A stretch of DNA of 64,000 nt from Leptospira broomii serovar Hurstbridge str. 5399 (GTDB lineage Bacteria > Spirochaetota > Leptospiria > Leptospirales > Leptospiraceae), in NCBI RefSeq assembly GCF_000243715.2, contig NZ_AHMO02000004.1:2501-66500 (forward strand), given 5' to 3'. Both the position numbers and the translations under genes were made by a program. The notes under the pieces were generated by a model. The model saw only the letters and a list, made by a program, of their open reading frames with translations. It had not been told where the DNA came from and ran no database searches. This document shows, piece after piece, positions 52,360 through 61,393 of this stretch; position 1 is the first letter of the stretch, and the number at the start of each line of letters is the position of its first letter.

Positions 52360-54069
52360 TTATTCTAAACGTGTGTCCAGATAGTCGGGCGAAGTTACCC
52401 CAGTCCAAAAGGTTCCTTGGAGCTGGAAGTAAACCGTCTGGTTATTGATGGCCGTTGCGTTTCCATTATTAGGATTTATACCTAATTCAAGCACAGGAAG
52501 TTGATAGAATAGTTGCGCTTTGAAGAGGTGTCTATCTCCGAAGAAATCCAGTCCCACCCAATAATACTTTCTATAATCGCTCGGATCCATATGACCGTTT
52601 CTGTTGAAATCGCCTTGCATATAGTCGTAACGGAATACCGGCATTAACCAAAACTTGTCGTTGAGTGCTATATTGTATCCTACGGTTTGTTGCCAACCGA
52701 TCATATTATTGGAAGCTGCACCGGAGAATCTAGTATAAGCACCGCTTAGGTAAATTCCTTTCCAAGTAAAGGTGTAGTCGAAGGTATTACCTGCAAGGTC
52801 TAGTCTACAGCGACCTGGGGTGGTTAAGTTGTTCTGGACGTTGAAGTTTCCGTTCGTTCCGCAATCGGGATTGGTTTGGGTGGTCAACATGGTAACGTTA
52901 CCGTAACCTCTCGGAACCGCTCCGTCGACCGCGAGGGTAGAGCCTGGAGAACTACTAAACGCGGCATTTCGGGTTTGCATATGAGCCGCACCGATGGAGA
53001 GTTTCGCTTCTCTTTGAAATATTTCCTCTCCTTCTTGCCAACCGACGTTTGCGCCATTCGGTTTAACGAGTCCACCGAAGACATTCCACTGAACTCGACC
53101 GTAATAAGTAGGCGAAGTAATTAGCGGCTGGTTACCGTCGAAGGTATAAGTAAGGTCTTGACGACGTCCGTTTCCGAAGTCCCCGCCCGCGCCTTTTCCG
53201 TTACCGACCATGAGGTTTACCGTTAAGTGTTTTTCATATTTACCGTCGAAAATATCTTTCAATGGAGAAAGTTGAATTCCGACCCCGTCATCGAACTGAG
53301 GATAAGCTTGGGTCGTGTAAGAACGCTCCAAAGCGATGAATTGTGCCGAAGACATTAGGTATTCTCTTTGGAATTGCGTAGGCAATTGCCCTAAGCTAAT
53401 CCGAGCTCCCATGAAAGGAATATTGAAGAAGATTGCCGCTTCTTGGATAAACCCGCGAGAGTCTTTTAGGGAAACTGAAGTGACTTGACCAGCCGCATTC
53501 GTCGAGCTATTCAGCTGAGGGTTATTCAGCATATTTTCCCCGCGAATATTCAGAAGAGCTCCCCACCAAGAACTACCTTGGTATTGGAAACCTAAACGAA
53601 GTCGACGGAAGTTCCAGTCCACGGAACCGAAGTCAGAATGGCCGTTACTATAGTTCGAACCTTCTTGTGCAGAAATTCCGCGAAATTGAATACGACCAGT
53701 GATGGTCAATTTTTCCTTTTGGGGTTCTAGTGGCCGGTTCGTGAGGTGGTTCGGGTAAGGATTGAATTTAGGATCGTGCTTATTGATCCCTTTATTCAAT
53801 TTACTCGGAACTCGACCGGGGGCCGGCTTGGTATACAGTTGCCCTTCGGAATCTTCATAGATCATGAATTCTTCAGTCGGCTTTTCTTTCTGTTCCGGAG
53901 CGGCTGATTGGGATGCCGGCGGGACAGTCGGTTGTGGTTGAGTCTTCTCCGGTGCTCCTTGGGCAAAACTTGCGGAAACGCAAATCGTATAAATTCCCAG
54001 TAGGAGCAATCGGCAGATAGAATCCTGAATCGGACGGAGTGAAATTTCTCCGTTTCTTCTTTTTTTCAT
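52360..54069 (-). CDS. Phosphate-selective porin, OprP/OprO-like
   Basis: A 569-residue outer-membrane protein. A signal peptide (CRLLLLGIYTICVSASFAQ) is followed by a Pro/Gln/Glu-rich linker (residues 40-75) and a barrel. LTITGRIQFRGISAQEG, WNFRRLRLGFQYQGSSWWGA, RISLGQLPTQFQREYLMSS and FDDGVGIQLSP match the OprP family, which lets phosphate or polyphosphate across the outer membrane. The C-terminus is TGVTSPDYLDTRLE, not the usual aromatic end. Its location beside pstSCAB supports a phosphate role. Confidence 0.85.
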   Translation of the reverse strand: MKKRRNGEISLRPIQDSICRLLLLGIYTICVSASFAQGAPEKTQPQPTVPPASQSAAPEQKEKPTEEFMIYEDSEGQLYTKPAPGRVPSKLNKGINKHDPKFNPYPNHLTNRPLEPQKEKLTITGRIQFRGISAQEGSNYSNGHSDFGSVDWNFRRLRLGFQYQGSSWWGALLNIRGENMLNNPQLNSSTNAAGQVTSVSLKDSRGFIQEAAIFFNIPFMGARISLGQLPTQFQREYLMSSAQFIALERSYTTQAYPQFDDGVGIQLSPLKDIFDGKYEKHLTVNLMVGNGKGAGGDFGNGRRQDLTYTFDGNQPLITSPTYYGRVQWNVFGGLVKPNGANVGWQEGEEIFQREAKLSIGAAHMQTRNAAFSSSPGSTLAVDGAVPRGYGNVTMLTTQTNPDCGTNGNFNVQNNLTTPGRCRLDLAGNTFDYTFTWKGIYLSGAYTRFSGAASNNMIGWQQTVGYNIALNDKFWLMPVFRYDYMQGDFNRNGHMDPSDYRKYYWVGLDFFGDRHLFKAQLFYQLPVLELGINPNNGNATAINNQTVYFQLQGTFWTGVTSPDYLDTRLE

Positions 54070-54526
54070 TTAGAGTTACCGTGTGTTTTTATTTTGAACC
54101 CTTTTCTGAGGGCGATTTTAAGTGTTTTAGTTTCAAGTGTCAGAATGGCCGGATATCGTTACAAACCGATTACGCAGTAATAAGAATTAGGTCACAATTT
54201 TCCAAAATTCAGAAATTAGGAGTCCTAAAATTAATTGGAATTCTTAAAATAAGAATACTGGACTCTATTCGGCGATAATTCGAAGAGAATATAGCCGAGC
54301 TCAAGCTTAGAATTGATGTTTCAAATCACTTCAGAGCTATAAGAGGGAGAGTCGATTGCCTTTCTATATTTTTGCGGGAGTTTAGTACGGGCAGTAAGGG
54401 TATAGTTGAGAAAAATCCGTAAGAGAAGGGCGTCCTTTCGGGAGCAATGGCTAGGGAAGATTAATACTGAAGAGACGGCAGATCGGTTTTAATGAAGCCG
54501 ATCCGTCGCCTGAAATTAAGAAAAAA
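54070..54526. promoter_or_regulatory. Intergenic region with porin promoter and a hairpin
   Basis: 54150-54168 carries the motif shared with pstS, on the porin side. At 54474-54507, GACGG-ATCGG and its complement form a stem with an 11-base loop and a two-base bulge, 20 bases after the Cys-rich gene stop at 54527, probably its terminator. In between I see no gene. Confidence 0.45.
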
Positions 54527-54922
54527 TTATTTCTTTTTATTCGTTTCCTTCCGATCGATATGCTCTTTGCAGGCCGCGGTTAGTTTTGCCTCGTTTTCTT
54601 TTAGGCATTCATGCATTTTACCATGCTCGTGTTCGGAACCCTTGCAATATTTTTCTTTGTCTTCGCGACACGGGCTGTCCTTGTGCATTTGATCCATTTT
54701 GCTTAAGTGTTCTTTACAGGCTGCAGTAAGATTCGTTTCATTCTTCTTGAGACAAGCATGAATTTTTGAATGTTCGTGATCTATGTCTTTGCAATACTTT
54801 TGTCGATCGTCATAGCAAGGACTACCTTTCATATCCATGTCGTGCTTTCCCTTCATTTTCCCTTGGGCCTGCAGCGAGGCGCAGACAAAGAGGATCGTTA
54901 ACGTTAATAATATTCGTTTCAT
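54527..54922 (-). CDS. Secreted cysteine-rich repeat protein
   Basis: A 131-residue protein with a signal peptide (LTLTILFVCASLQAQG). The mature part is two near-identical units of about 44 residues: SPCYDDRQKYCKDIDHEHSK with IHACLKKNE and LTAACKEHL, then SPCREDKEKYCKGSEHEHGK with MHECLKENE and LTAACKEHI. The four Cys per unit (C-x7-C-x11/12-C-x11-C type) fit the Cys-rich (GLG1-like) repeat family; His and Met abound. The protein is probably periplasmic and could bind metal or oxidants. It stands alone. Confidence 0.82.
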   Translation of the reverse strand: MKRILLTLTILFVCASLQAQGKMKGKHDMDMKGSPCYDDRQKYCKDIDHEHSKIHACLKKNETNLTAACKEHLSKMDQMHKDSPCREDKEKYCKGSEHEHGKMHECLKENEAKLTAACKEHIDRKETNKKK

Positions 54923-55414
54923 GTCATATTTTCCTTTTTAAGTGTTCGATGATTTTTACTCGGCCATTCCTTTCTAAAGTTATTTTAATGGAGAAGTTCA
55001 CTCGGGATTGAGAAAAATTCATCATAGATACCTTTATCTATGGCCGTCGGTCGTTTCTTTTTAACGTATAAATTATAGCCGGTCAATGTTATATTCATTA
55101 TGGATGTATCAGGTTATTTTGATATTTGTCAGACGGATTCGCACCCATAGTTATTGCTTTTTAAACGAAACGGCTAATTCTGAATTACAATTTTCAATTT
55201 GAAATAACCGTTTCGATACGTATAAATTCGTTGCAAAGGATCGCAATGAGAGGATCAAGATCACCAGGTTTCCTGCATAAAAACTTGCTAGAACTTGCAT
55301 TCTGCCGGATAAGTAAGATAATCATCACTTATCGGTTTTGCAAAATAGCTGGTTTAGACATTAGGCAGGATTTGACTCGCTGAAAAATTCGAAAGGAAAC
55401 GGAGAGGGAAGTGC
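54923..55414. other. Gap with dyads, no gene seen
   Basis: CATAGAT-ACCTTT-ATCTATG (about 55023-55042) is a small hairpin. CGAAACGG (55166-55173) and CCGTTTCG (55208-55215) are perfect inverted copies 34 bases apart. CCGGATAAGT/ACTTATCGG (55305-55335) is a stem with one bulged G, about 80 bases before the TauE start. They may be operators or terminators. Confidence 0.4.
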
Positions 55415-55774
55415 ATGAAATTCATTTTGATTTTTATAATCGGATCAATGGCCGGGCTTTTAGGCGGATTAGTAGGTATCGGCGGTGGAATTTTAATCGT
55501 TCCGGCTTTGGTCTGGAGTTTGGGTTTTACCCAGAAATCGGCGCAAGGCACGACTTTAGCCGCCATGATACCGCCGATCGGAATTGCAGCCACGTACGTG
55601 TATTATAAAGCCGGCGATGTGGATATGATTGCTGCCTTCTGGATCGCCCTCGGTTTTATAGCAGGAGGATATTTCGGCGCGAACATTGCCGAAAGTATAA
55701 GTTCCCAACTCCTCGAAAGGGTTTTTGGCGGTTGTATGATCGTCATCGGAATCTATATGATTTATAGAAGTTGA
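55415..55774 (+). CDS. Half-length TauE/SafE (DUF81) membrane protein
   Basis: A 119-residue protein with four predicted helices. GLLGGLVGIGGGILIVPALV is the TauE/SafE hallmark, followed by SAQGTTLAAMIPPIGIAATY. Full-length members are about 250 residues with two such halves and export sulfite, sulfonates or related anions. Only one half is present, so it would need to dimerise. AGGAAACGGAGAGGG lies upstream, though the ATG 55415 has a more distant site. Confidence 0.85.
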   Translation: MKFILIFIIGSMAGLLGGLVGIGGGILIVPALVWSLGFTQKSAQGTTLAAMIPPIGIAATYVYYKAGDVDMIAAFWIALGFIAGGYFGANIAESISSQLLERVFGGCMIVIGIYMIYRS

Positions 55775-56057
55775 ATATAGTAATTCGGATAAAGTACACG
55801 GGTAAGGATGGAGGGGCTTTGGCTTTTGGAATGATAAATATTCTAAGAGCGGCTATTATTGTATAAGAACTTCTCGATCGATTTCAAACGAATCGGGAAC
55901 TTCTTCGGCCGGAGCGTGTAAAGAGTAAATCGAAAGAATGAGAAAATCATAAAGGATTAGCTCCCGTTGGCAAAATCACCGTTCTAAAGCTTCGAATTTT
56001 TAGGCGCCGATTTTCAAGCAGTCGACTCATTCTTTCGTATAATAAAAGGAGATTGTA

Positions 56058-56441
56058 ATGAAGTATATCGTAGAAACCGGTAAGTCCGTTCAAAAGGCAT
56101 CTGAAGATTTGCAGGAGGCAGTGACAAAAATGAAATACGGAGTTTTACATATTCATAATCTAAAAGAAACTATGAGGAAAAAAGGAGTAGAGTTTCCGAA
56201 TGAATGCCAAATATTCGAAATTTGCAATCCTCAGAAAGCTAATGAAGTATTAAAGGAAGATATGGAAATGAACTTGGTGCTTCCTTGCAGAGTCTCGGTT
56301 TATTCGGAAAAAGGAAAAACAAGGATCGGAATGATCAAACCGACCGCTCTTTTGGGGATCTTATCAAGTTCTTCGCGTCTCGCAGAAGTCGCTAAGGAAG
56401 TCGAAGCTGATTTGATTAGAATAATCGATTCCTCGAAGTAA
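56058..56441 (+). CDS. DUF302 protein
   Basis: A 127-residue soluble protein. KYIVETGKSVQKASEDLQEA, YGVLHIHNLKETMRKKG and FEICNPQKANEVLKED are the DUF302 core, with LPCRVSVYSEKGKTRIGMIK and the C-terminal helix EVAKEVEADLIRII. The function is unknown; the family often sits near redox or sulfur genes. AAAGGAG precedes the start. It lies 283 bases after the TauE-like gene on the same strand. Confidence 0.88.
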   Translation: MKYIVETGKSVQKASEDLQEAVTKMKYGVLHIHNLKETMRKKGVEFPNECQIFEICNPQKANEVLKEDMEMNLVLPCRVSVYSEKGKTRIGMIKPTALLGILSSSSRLAEVAKEVEADLIRIIDSSK

Positions 56442-56510
56442 TTTTTCAGTTTCTTCCGTGAAAAGAAGGATAAAGGGGATCTCTAAATTCAGTCGTATCC
56501 GATCAAATCA

Positions 56511-56660
56511 TCGGCAGCGGCAGGGATGCGCAGGGCGTAAGTCCGAACGCGTTTAGTTTTAATATTCTGCCGCGTTCGATATTCGTTCGGATGAGCGGGG
56601 CTCCGCGAACCCGGAGCAGCCCGGCACCGGAGGGGAGCCGCCCGGTTTTTTTAAGATACT
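56511..56660. repeat. GC-rich intergenic repeat
   Basis: A GC-rich patch with self-complementary pieces: GAACGCG (about 56547) and CGCGTTC (about 56571), then CCGCG-rich, CCGGAG and GGGGCTCC/GGGGAGCC stretches ending GCCCGG-TTTTTTT. The T-run after GC-rich stems could end transcripts from the DUF302 gene. It is out of character with its neighbours. Confidence 0.45.
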
Positions 56661-56705
56661 TTAGAATAGGATAAAATATCTTTCATTCGAGAAATGTGCA
56701 ATCGG

Positions 56706-57587
56706 CTATAGTTTTTTCCCTTCTTTCGGAGTCGTTTTTAAGTATAACCAGAGCGCTTGCAGCTCGATATCGCTCATATGTGCGAAGTTTTCCCAAGGCA
56801 TCGGAGCTTTCATGATCGAACCATCCGGCCTTTTACCCGTTCTGATCGCTGAAATAAATTGGCGTTCATTCCATTTACTTAATGCTTCGCCGGTAATACT
56901 CTGGGCGGGCGGCCATTCGGGCGGTGCGCCGGGAATCGGACCTCCTGAAAGGTTCGAACCGTGGCAACCTGTGCAGGACTCGGAGATATAATGTCCGAAT
57001 TCGATCGTAATTGTCGGCTGGATCCGCTTGGGAGGTTTGTTTTGGTCGGATATCTGTTCGGCGCTCGCCAACAAAGGAAGTTTGCCGAAAACGAATAGAA
57101 GTCTTCCGACGGGCCCTACGCTTTGCGGTATGGAAGGTTGATCCATCTTTGGTCGGCTTTTGATAAAGGAAATGATACGCGCAGTGTCTTCGTCGCTTAA
57201 TCCTTGATAATCAGTGGCAGGCATAAAAATCAAGGATCGGCCGTCTGTTCCGATTCCTCTTCGAATCGCGCGCGCGATTCCGAATGCGTTCGTTTCTAGA
57301 GTAAGATTAGATCCTGCGAATCGTCCGATCGCCGGATCTTCCGCGAAGACTTTACCAGCCAGATTATCTCCGTGGCAATCTACACAACCGCGGGAAATAT
57401 AGAGTCGTTTACCTTCTTCGATACTTGCCGGATCGGTAGGGAGCGAGAATTGTTCGGTACCTGTAGTAGCAGGATATCTTTTTTGCAATCGGCTGGAGCT
57501 GATTCCAAATATAATTCCGAACGCGATTAGTAAGATCGCCAATAGTCCGGCTATGATTATGCCGATCGCTTTTCCAATTTTCTTCAT
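56706..57587 (-). CDS. Di-haem cytochrome c, membrane-anchored
   Basis: A 293-residue protein with an N-terminal anchor helix (IGIIIAGLLAILLIAFGIIF). Two cytochrome c domains each carry a haem site: CVDCH at about 69-73 and CTGCH at about 205-209. Methionine ligands are likely in SLIFMPATDY and MKAPMPW. It would pass electrons in the periplasm. Its start overlaps the TetR stop by 4 bases (ATGA), so it is controlled with that regulator. Confidence 0.92.
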   Translation of the reverse strand: MKKIGKAIGIIIAGLLAILLIAFGIIFGISSSRLQKRYPATTGTEQFSLPTDPASIEEGKRLYISRGCVDCHGDNLAGKVFAEDPAIGRFAGSNLTLETNAFGIARAIRRGIGTDGRSLIFMPATDYQGLSDEDTARIISFIKSRPKMDQPSIPQSVGPVGRLLFVFGKLPLLASAEQISDQNKPPKRIQPTITIEFGHYISESCTGCHGSNLSGGPIPGAPPEWPPAQSITGEALSKWNERQFISAIRTGKRPDGSIMKAPMPWENFAHMSDIELQALWLYLKTTPKEGKKL

Positions 57588-58177
57588 TTTTTTCTCCTTT
57601 TAGATGAATGTTCGTTTTCTCTGATTATGATTCCGTCTAGAAAAATCTGAGTAATTTTCTCTAGCCCGAAATCGAAGGAATAATTATGCGAAATGAGATA
57701 TTCCGGGATCAGCAAAGTGTTAATCGAAGCAAGCAGCATATCGATTGCGAAAGGTACATCCAGATCGGAGTTAATTTCTTTTCTTTCCTGAGCTTCCTTT
57801 AACAAGCCGATCAGACTTCTGATATTCGCAGTTCGAAACTCCACCATCTGTGCGAATATATCCTCTCTTTCTCTTTGCAGATCCACCATCAAGCTAGGAG
57901 AAACTTTAGAAAGTTCCTGTGCGACTTGGGTAAGAATTTGCCTGAATCGATGGAGAGGAGGGAGTTCCTTCTGGGATAGAACGAGGATGAATTTTGTGCG
58001 AACTTGCATTTTAAAATGTTCAAGCGTCGCGGTCACTAATTCGTCTTTGGAAGGGAAGTAGCGATATAACGTTCGTTTACTGATGCCTGCAGCCTGCGCG
58101 ATTTCATCTGTATTTACCTTATGGAACCCTCGGGCTAAGAACAGGGCCAAGCTGCTTTCTATAATTTTATGATTCAT
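57584..58177 (-). CDS. TetR family transcriptional regulator
   Basis: A 197-residue protein. HKIIESSLALFLARGFHKVN, then AGISKRTLYRYFPSKDELV, form the TetR DNA-binding domain. It overlaps the end of the deleted FAD monooxygenase upstream by 11 bases and the cytochrome c gene downstream by 4, so all three share a transcript. A perfect 12-bp inverted repeat upstream of the remnant (58521-58555) is the probable operator. Confidence 0.9.
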   Translation of the reverse strand: MNHKIIESSLALFLARGFHKVNTDEIAQAAGISKRTLYRYFPSKDELVTATLEHFKMQVRTKFILVLSQKELPPLHRFRQILTQVAQELSKVSPSLMVDLQREREDIFAQMVEFRTANIRSLIGLLKEAQERKEINSDLDVPFAIDMLLASINTLLIPEYLISHNYSFDFGLEKITQIFLDGIIIRENEHSSKRRKK

Positions 58178-58510
58178 GTAAAACGGAGAAATATCGATTT
58201 AACAGATCGATCGAAATAGTTTCGGACGAAAAAGAAACATATTGATCAGGACGAACCAATATCATTCCACTTTTCATTCCCGTAACGGCGCATAAATCCA
58301 GCTCGACTTCAGGATTGAAATGATGAACTTTCACGGGAATCTCTTCGGATGAAAAATCGAATTCCGGCAAATTCCGCTTTAGAAGTATCAAATGGAACTT
58401 TTTGGAATCCATCTCATTCAAAGTGAAATTCCCCGATCGGCTAATTGGCAAGCAGCCATTAAGCCGGTCGGCCCGGAGCCGCAGATTAACACGTCGGTGG
58501 TTTCTTCCAT
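58167..58510 (-). pseudogene. Internally deleted FAD-dependent monooxygenase
   Basis: An ATG at 58510 starts METTDVLICGSGPTGLMAA-like sequence: EETTDVLICGSGPTGLMAAC is the FAD-binding N-terminus of PheA/TfdB hydroxylases, closing with a stop after about 31 codons. In another frame the sequence continues as the family C-terminus: ELDLCAVTGMKSGMILVRPD and QYVSFSS, to the stop at 58167. About 350-450 central residues are missing, so only the two ends remain. The C-terminal end still abuts the TetR gene. Confidence 0.8.
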
Positions 58511-58520
58511 GTCATAAAGG

Positions 58521-58555
58521 TAGGTAAACTAAAAATATGTCAATTAGTTTACCTA
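58521..58555. promoter_or_regulatory. Operator before the deleted monooxygenase/TetR/cytochrome operon
   Basis: TAGGTAAACTAA (58521-58532) and TTAGTTTACCTA (58544-58555) are perfect inverted 12-mers 11 bases apart, just upstream of the remnant's ATG at 58510. Confidence 0.65.
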
Positions 58556-58707
58556 AAACAATTTCTTTGACGGAACTAACTCTGGAACATCAATTTCTAG
58601 AAAAGGGTCTTTTTCCTTCGTTTCATTGCTTGAACCCGAGCCGAACGAAATTTGAAGGGATCCAAAACTTAATCGGAACACTTTCCTCGTGAATGGACTC
58701 GCGTTCC

Positions 58708-60396
58708 TTATCTTTTATGAGTGAATTCGATGAGGTCTTGAAACGAAATAGGTCGGCTAAAATAAAAGCCCTGTACTTCATCACAACCTAGATCGCGGAT
58801 TTTTCTGAGCTGGTCCTCGGTTTCGATTCCCTCGGCGGTAATTCTAAGTCCGAGACTTTTACCCAATGCAACGATGGTTCGGGAAATTGCAAGGGAGTTG
58901 GAATCGACTAAGATCCTACGCACGAATGATTGGTCTATTTTTAAGGTGCGTAACGGAAGTCGGCTCAAATAGGCGAGATTCGAGTAACCGGTTCCGAAAT
59001 CGTCTAAGGAGAGTGCGATTCCCCAGGAATGGAGTTCGGCTAGAATTTCTAGTGCGGAGGTCATGTTTGTTATCAAACTAGATTCAGTAATCTCTAATTC
59101 GATATCTCCGACTTCGATCTCGTATTTTTCGACCGAGCGCAGAATTTTTTTGGGGATCTGAGAATCTTCCAGCTGCTTTGCGGAAAGATTAATCGAAATA
59201 CGAATAGGAGAAAGGTTTGCCTTTTTCCATTTTGCCAAATCCTCCAGCGCCTTTTCCAAGACGAATTCGCCGATCTCCATAATAAAACCCGATTCCTCCG
59301 CTATCGGAATAAAAACGGCCGGGGAAACGATTCCAAGATCCGGATGCTGCCAGCGAACCAACGCTTCGGCGGATACCGTTTTACCCGTTTGTAAATCGAT
59401 ACGCGGTTGGTAATTCAGAAACAATTCCTCTTTGGCTATGGATTGTGCCAGGTCCTTTTCCATTAAGTATTTCTCTTTCATACGAATTTTCCATTCGGAT
59501 GAATATGATTGCACTTTTGAAAAGCCGGATTGCTTCGCCTGGTTTAATGCGGTTTCCGATTTTAATAGAAGTTGATCGGAAGATTTTCCGTCAAAAGGGT
59601 ATACTGCGATTCCTGCCTTGATTTCGGAGGAAATACTCCGGCTGACGACTTGAATCGAGGACGAAGCCGCTTCTTGAATTTTCTTAGCCCATTCTTCCGC
59701 ATCGGATAAAACTTTCGAGTCAGGGAGAACAGGAAAAAAAGAAAATTCCCCGTCTCCCGTGCGAGCAAATACGGTTTCTTGTCCGAGTAGGACTTCCAGC
59801 TTTTGAGATAATCCGCGCAGATACAAATCTCCCACATGCAGACCGTAATTGAATCGTATCTCTTTGATTCGGGTAACCTCTAGAGAAAGAATCGGAATGC
59901 TTAGCGCATTGTCCTTTTCGGAAAGCTCCCGTAAAGCGATCGAGAATCTTTCTAGGAAGTGTGTCCTATTGGGAAGACCGGTTAATCCGTCGTAATTTAC
60001 CAAATAATGTACAAGTTCGTCTAATTTTCTGACCGTGCTCGCAGTATCTCTCATTAGAATTCCGACTTCGTCGTGAAATTCCGTCGGTAAATCGGGTAGA
60101 ATCTTTTCCGATTTATATCTGTGCAAGGATTTGGAGGTATGAACGACCGGAGCTAAAAGTTTATGTAATCCGAATAATGTAACGAACGTACCGATAGACG
60201 TCGAAAGCAACGCGAGGAAAATAACCTGAGTCGTGTTTTCGGAATCGGTCCTTGCAAAGATCGCGAAGAAGAAAAGAAGGGAACTGAGCGGAATTAGCGC
60301 GCCTAAAAAGGCGACTGTCATGATCTTACGAGCATAAGATTTTAAAAATGGGATTTTATTTAAGGATGAATAAAGATTAAAATCTTTGTGATGCAC
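58708..60396 (-). CDS. EAL-domain c-di-GMP phosphodiesterase with degenerate GGDEF
   Basis: A 562-residue membrane protein. Two helices (about 25-85) precede a HAMP-like linker, then a GGDEF domain (about 130-300; YDGLTGLPNRTHFLE) and an EAL domain (about 315-555). The GGDEF site reads RTGDGEF, so cyclase activity is doubtful. The EAL domain is intact: AEALVRW, NLSAKQL, ELEITESSL, DDFGTGYSNLAYL, KIDQSFV and AEGIETEDQL keep metal and catalytic residues. It should hydrolyse c-di-GMP, perhaps with GTP sensing by the degenerate domain. Confidence 0.92.
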   Translation of the reverse strand: MHHKDFNLYSSLNKIPFLKSYARKIMTVAFLGALIPLSSLLFFFAIFARTDSENTTQVIFLALLSTSIGTFVTLFGLHKLLAPVVHTSKSLHRYKSEKILPDLPTEFHDEVGILMRDTASTVRKLDELVHYLVNYDGLTGLPNRTHFLERFSIALRELSEKDNALSIPILSLEVTRIKEIRFNYGLHVGDLYLRGLSQKLEVLLGQETVFARTGDGEFSFFPVLPDSKVLSDAEEWAKKIQEAASSSIQVVSRSISSEIKAGIAVYPFDGKSSDQLLLKSETALNQAKQSGFSKVQSYSSEWKIRMKEKYLMEKDLAQSIAKEELFLNYQPRIDLQTGKTVSAEALVRWQHPDLGIVSPAVFIPIAEESGFIMEIGEFVLEKALEDLAKWKKANLSPIRISINLSAKQLEDSQIPKKILRSVEKYEIEVGDIELEITESSLITNMTSALEILAELHSWGIALSLDDFGTGYSNLAYLSRLPLRTLKIDQSFVRRILVDSNSLAISRTIVALGKSLGLRITAEGIETEDQLRKIRDLGCDEVQGFYFSRPISFQDLIEFTHKR

Positions 60397-61393
60397 GAAG
60401 ACCTCGAATAACCAGAAAACTATTTTTGATTTTCAGCTTGGCTTTGGATCTTGTGTTTCTTTTCGTTTCTGAAAGTCTGAGATAGACCTTCAAGTCATCG
60501 TTTCTGCCTAGGGTACTTTCACAAGATAAAAAATCTATTCCCCATACCGCTTTAGGCGTAATCTAAACGTTCTAGGATAAAGGATGGATAGAAAGTTTCT
60601 CTTGATCTTCGGTGATGTTGATTCGCACGATTCCTGATTCTGATCTAGGCTTCGTTTCATTCGGATTGATTTCGATTTTGAGCGGGATCGATCCGATTTT
60701 TCAAATTTTCTCCTTCGTTAATCCGGACGCAAATTCGGAAATTTCTTTTTGTAGGTGTTAGGTGTCGGAAGACAGAAGTTGCGCGGGCGGCCCCCTCACT
60801 TCGTTCGCGGTCACGCTGCTTCGGGCTTCGCGTTCGCTACGGTCTCAGCGACTCTTTTCCCCTTGCGATAATCCGTTATCCGCAAACGCTGCGACTGCTT
60901 CGCACCCTGCACATCGTTGCCGCTAGCAGAGGGCCGAAGCCGGAAGCCGCTCGAAGTTGGAAAAGGCGGCAGGGTCGGAGGAAAATCCACCGTTAACATA
61001 AGAATCTTTCTTAATAACGTGGAAACCCCGCTCATCAACGATCTGTCCTCAATCCTCTGCATAGGAGGTCCAACAGATTTCATTTTTGAAAAACTCTTTG
61101 CTGGGGGAATAATTTTGTAGCATGGAATTTTCTGCCGTTTCTGTTCTATCTCCTTACCTCCAACTCCTAACTGCCACTATGACTGAGTTTTTTTAAAATT
61201 CGGTCCTGGACAGAGAGTATTACTAACAATCGTTAGAAAAAAATGAAAAACTGGGGCAATTTTAGATTTTTTTCTTGAACTCTTTCTTGCTTTAATATAT
61301 ACATAGATATATATCAATCGTTCGAAATAAAATAAAACGGAAGCTCAGGCCAACGGAATTCGTTTCGAATCACGAAAAAAGGGAGAGAGAGCA
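60397..61393. repeat. Long gap with GC-rich repeat patch
   Basis: 997 bases. The middle (about 60771-60960) is a GC-rich patch with TTCG/CGAA-rich short repeats (TTCGTTCGCGG, GCTTCGGGCTTCGCGTTCGC, ATAATCCGTTAT). The frame on either strand there is not a credible gene. The right end (61280-61393) is AT-rich with ATATATACATAGATATATAT at about 61296-61315, and GGGAGAGAGAG precedes the AlkB start, so this is the alkB promoter region. Confidence 0.45.

Noticed and set aside
60811..61120. Short frames within the GC-rich patch
   Set aside because: Composition follows TTCG/CGAA repeats rather than codon structure; no protein family.
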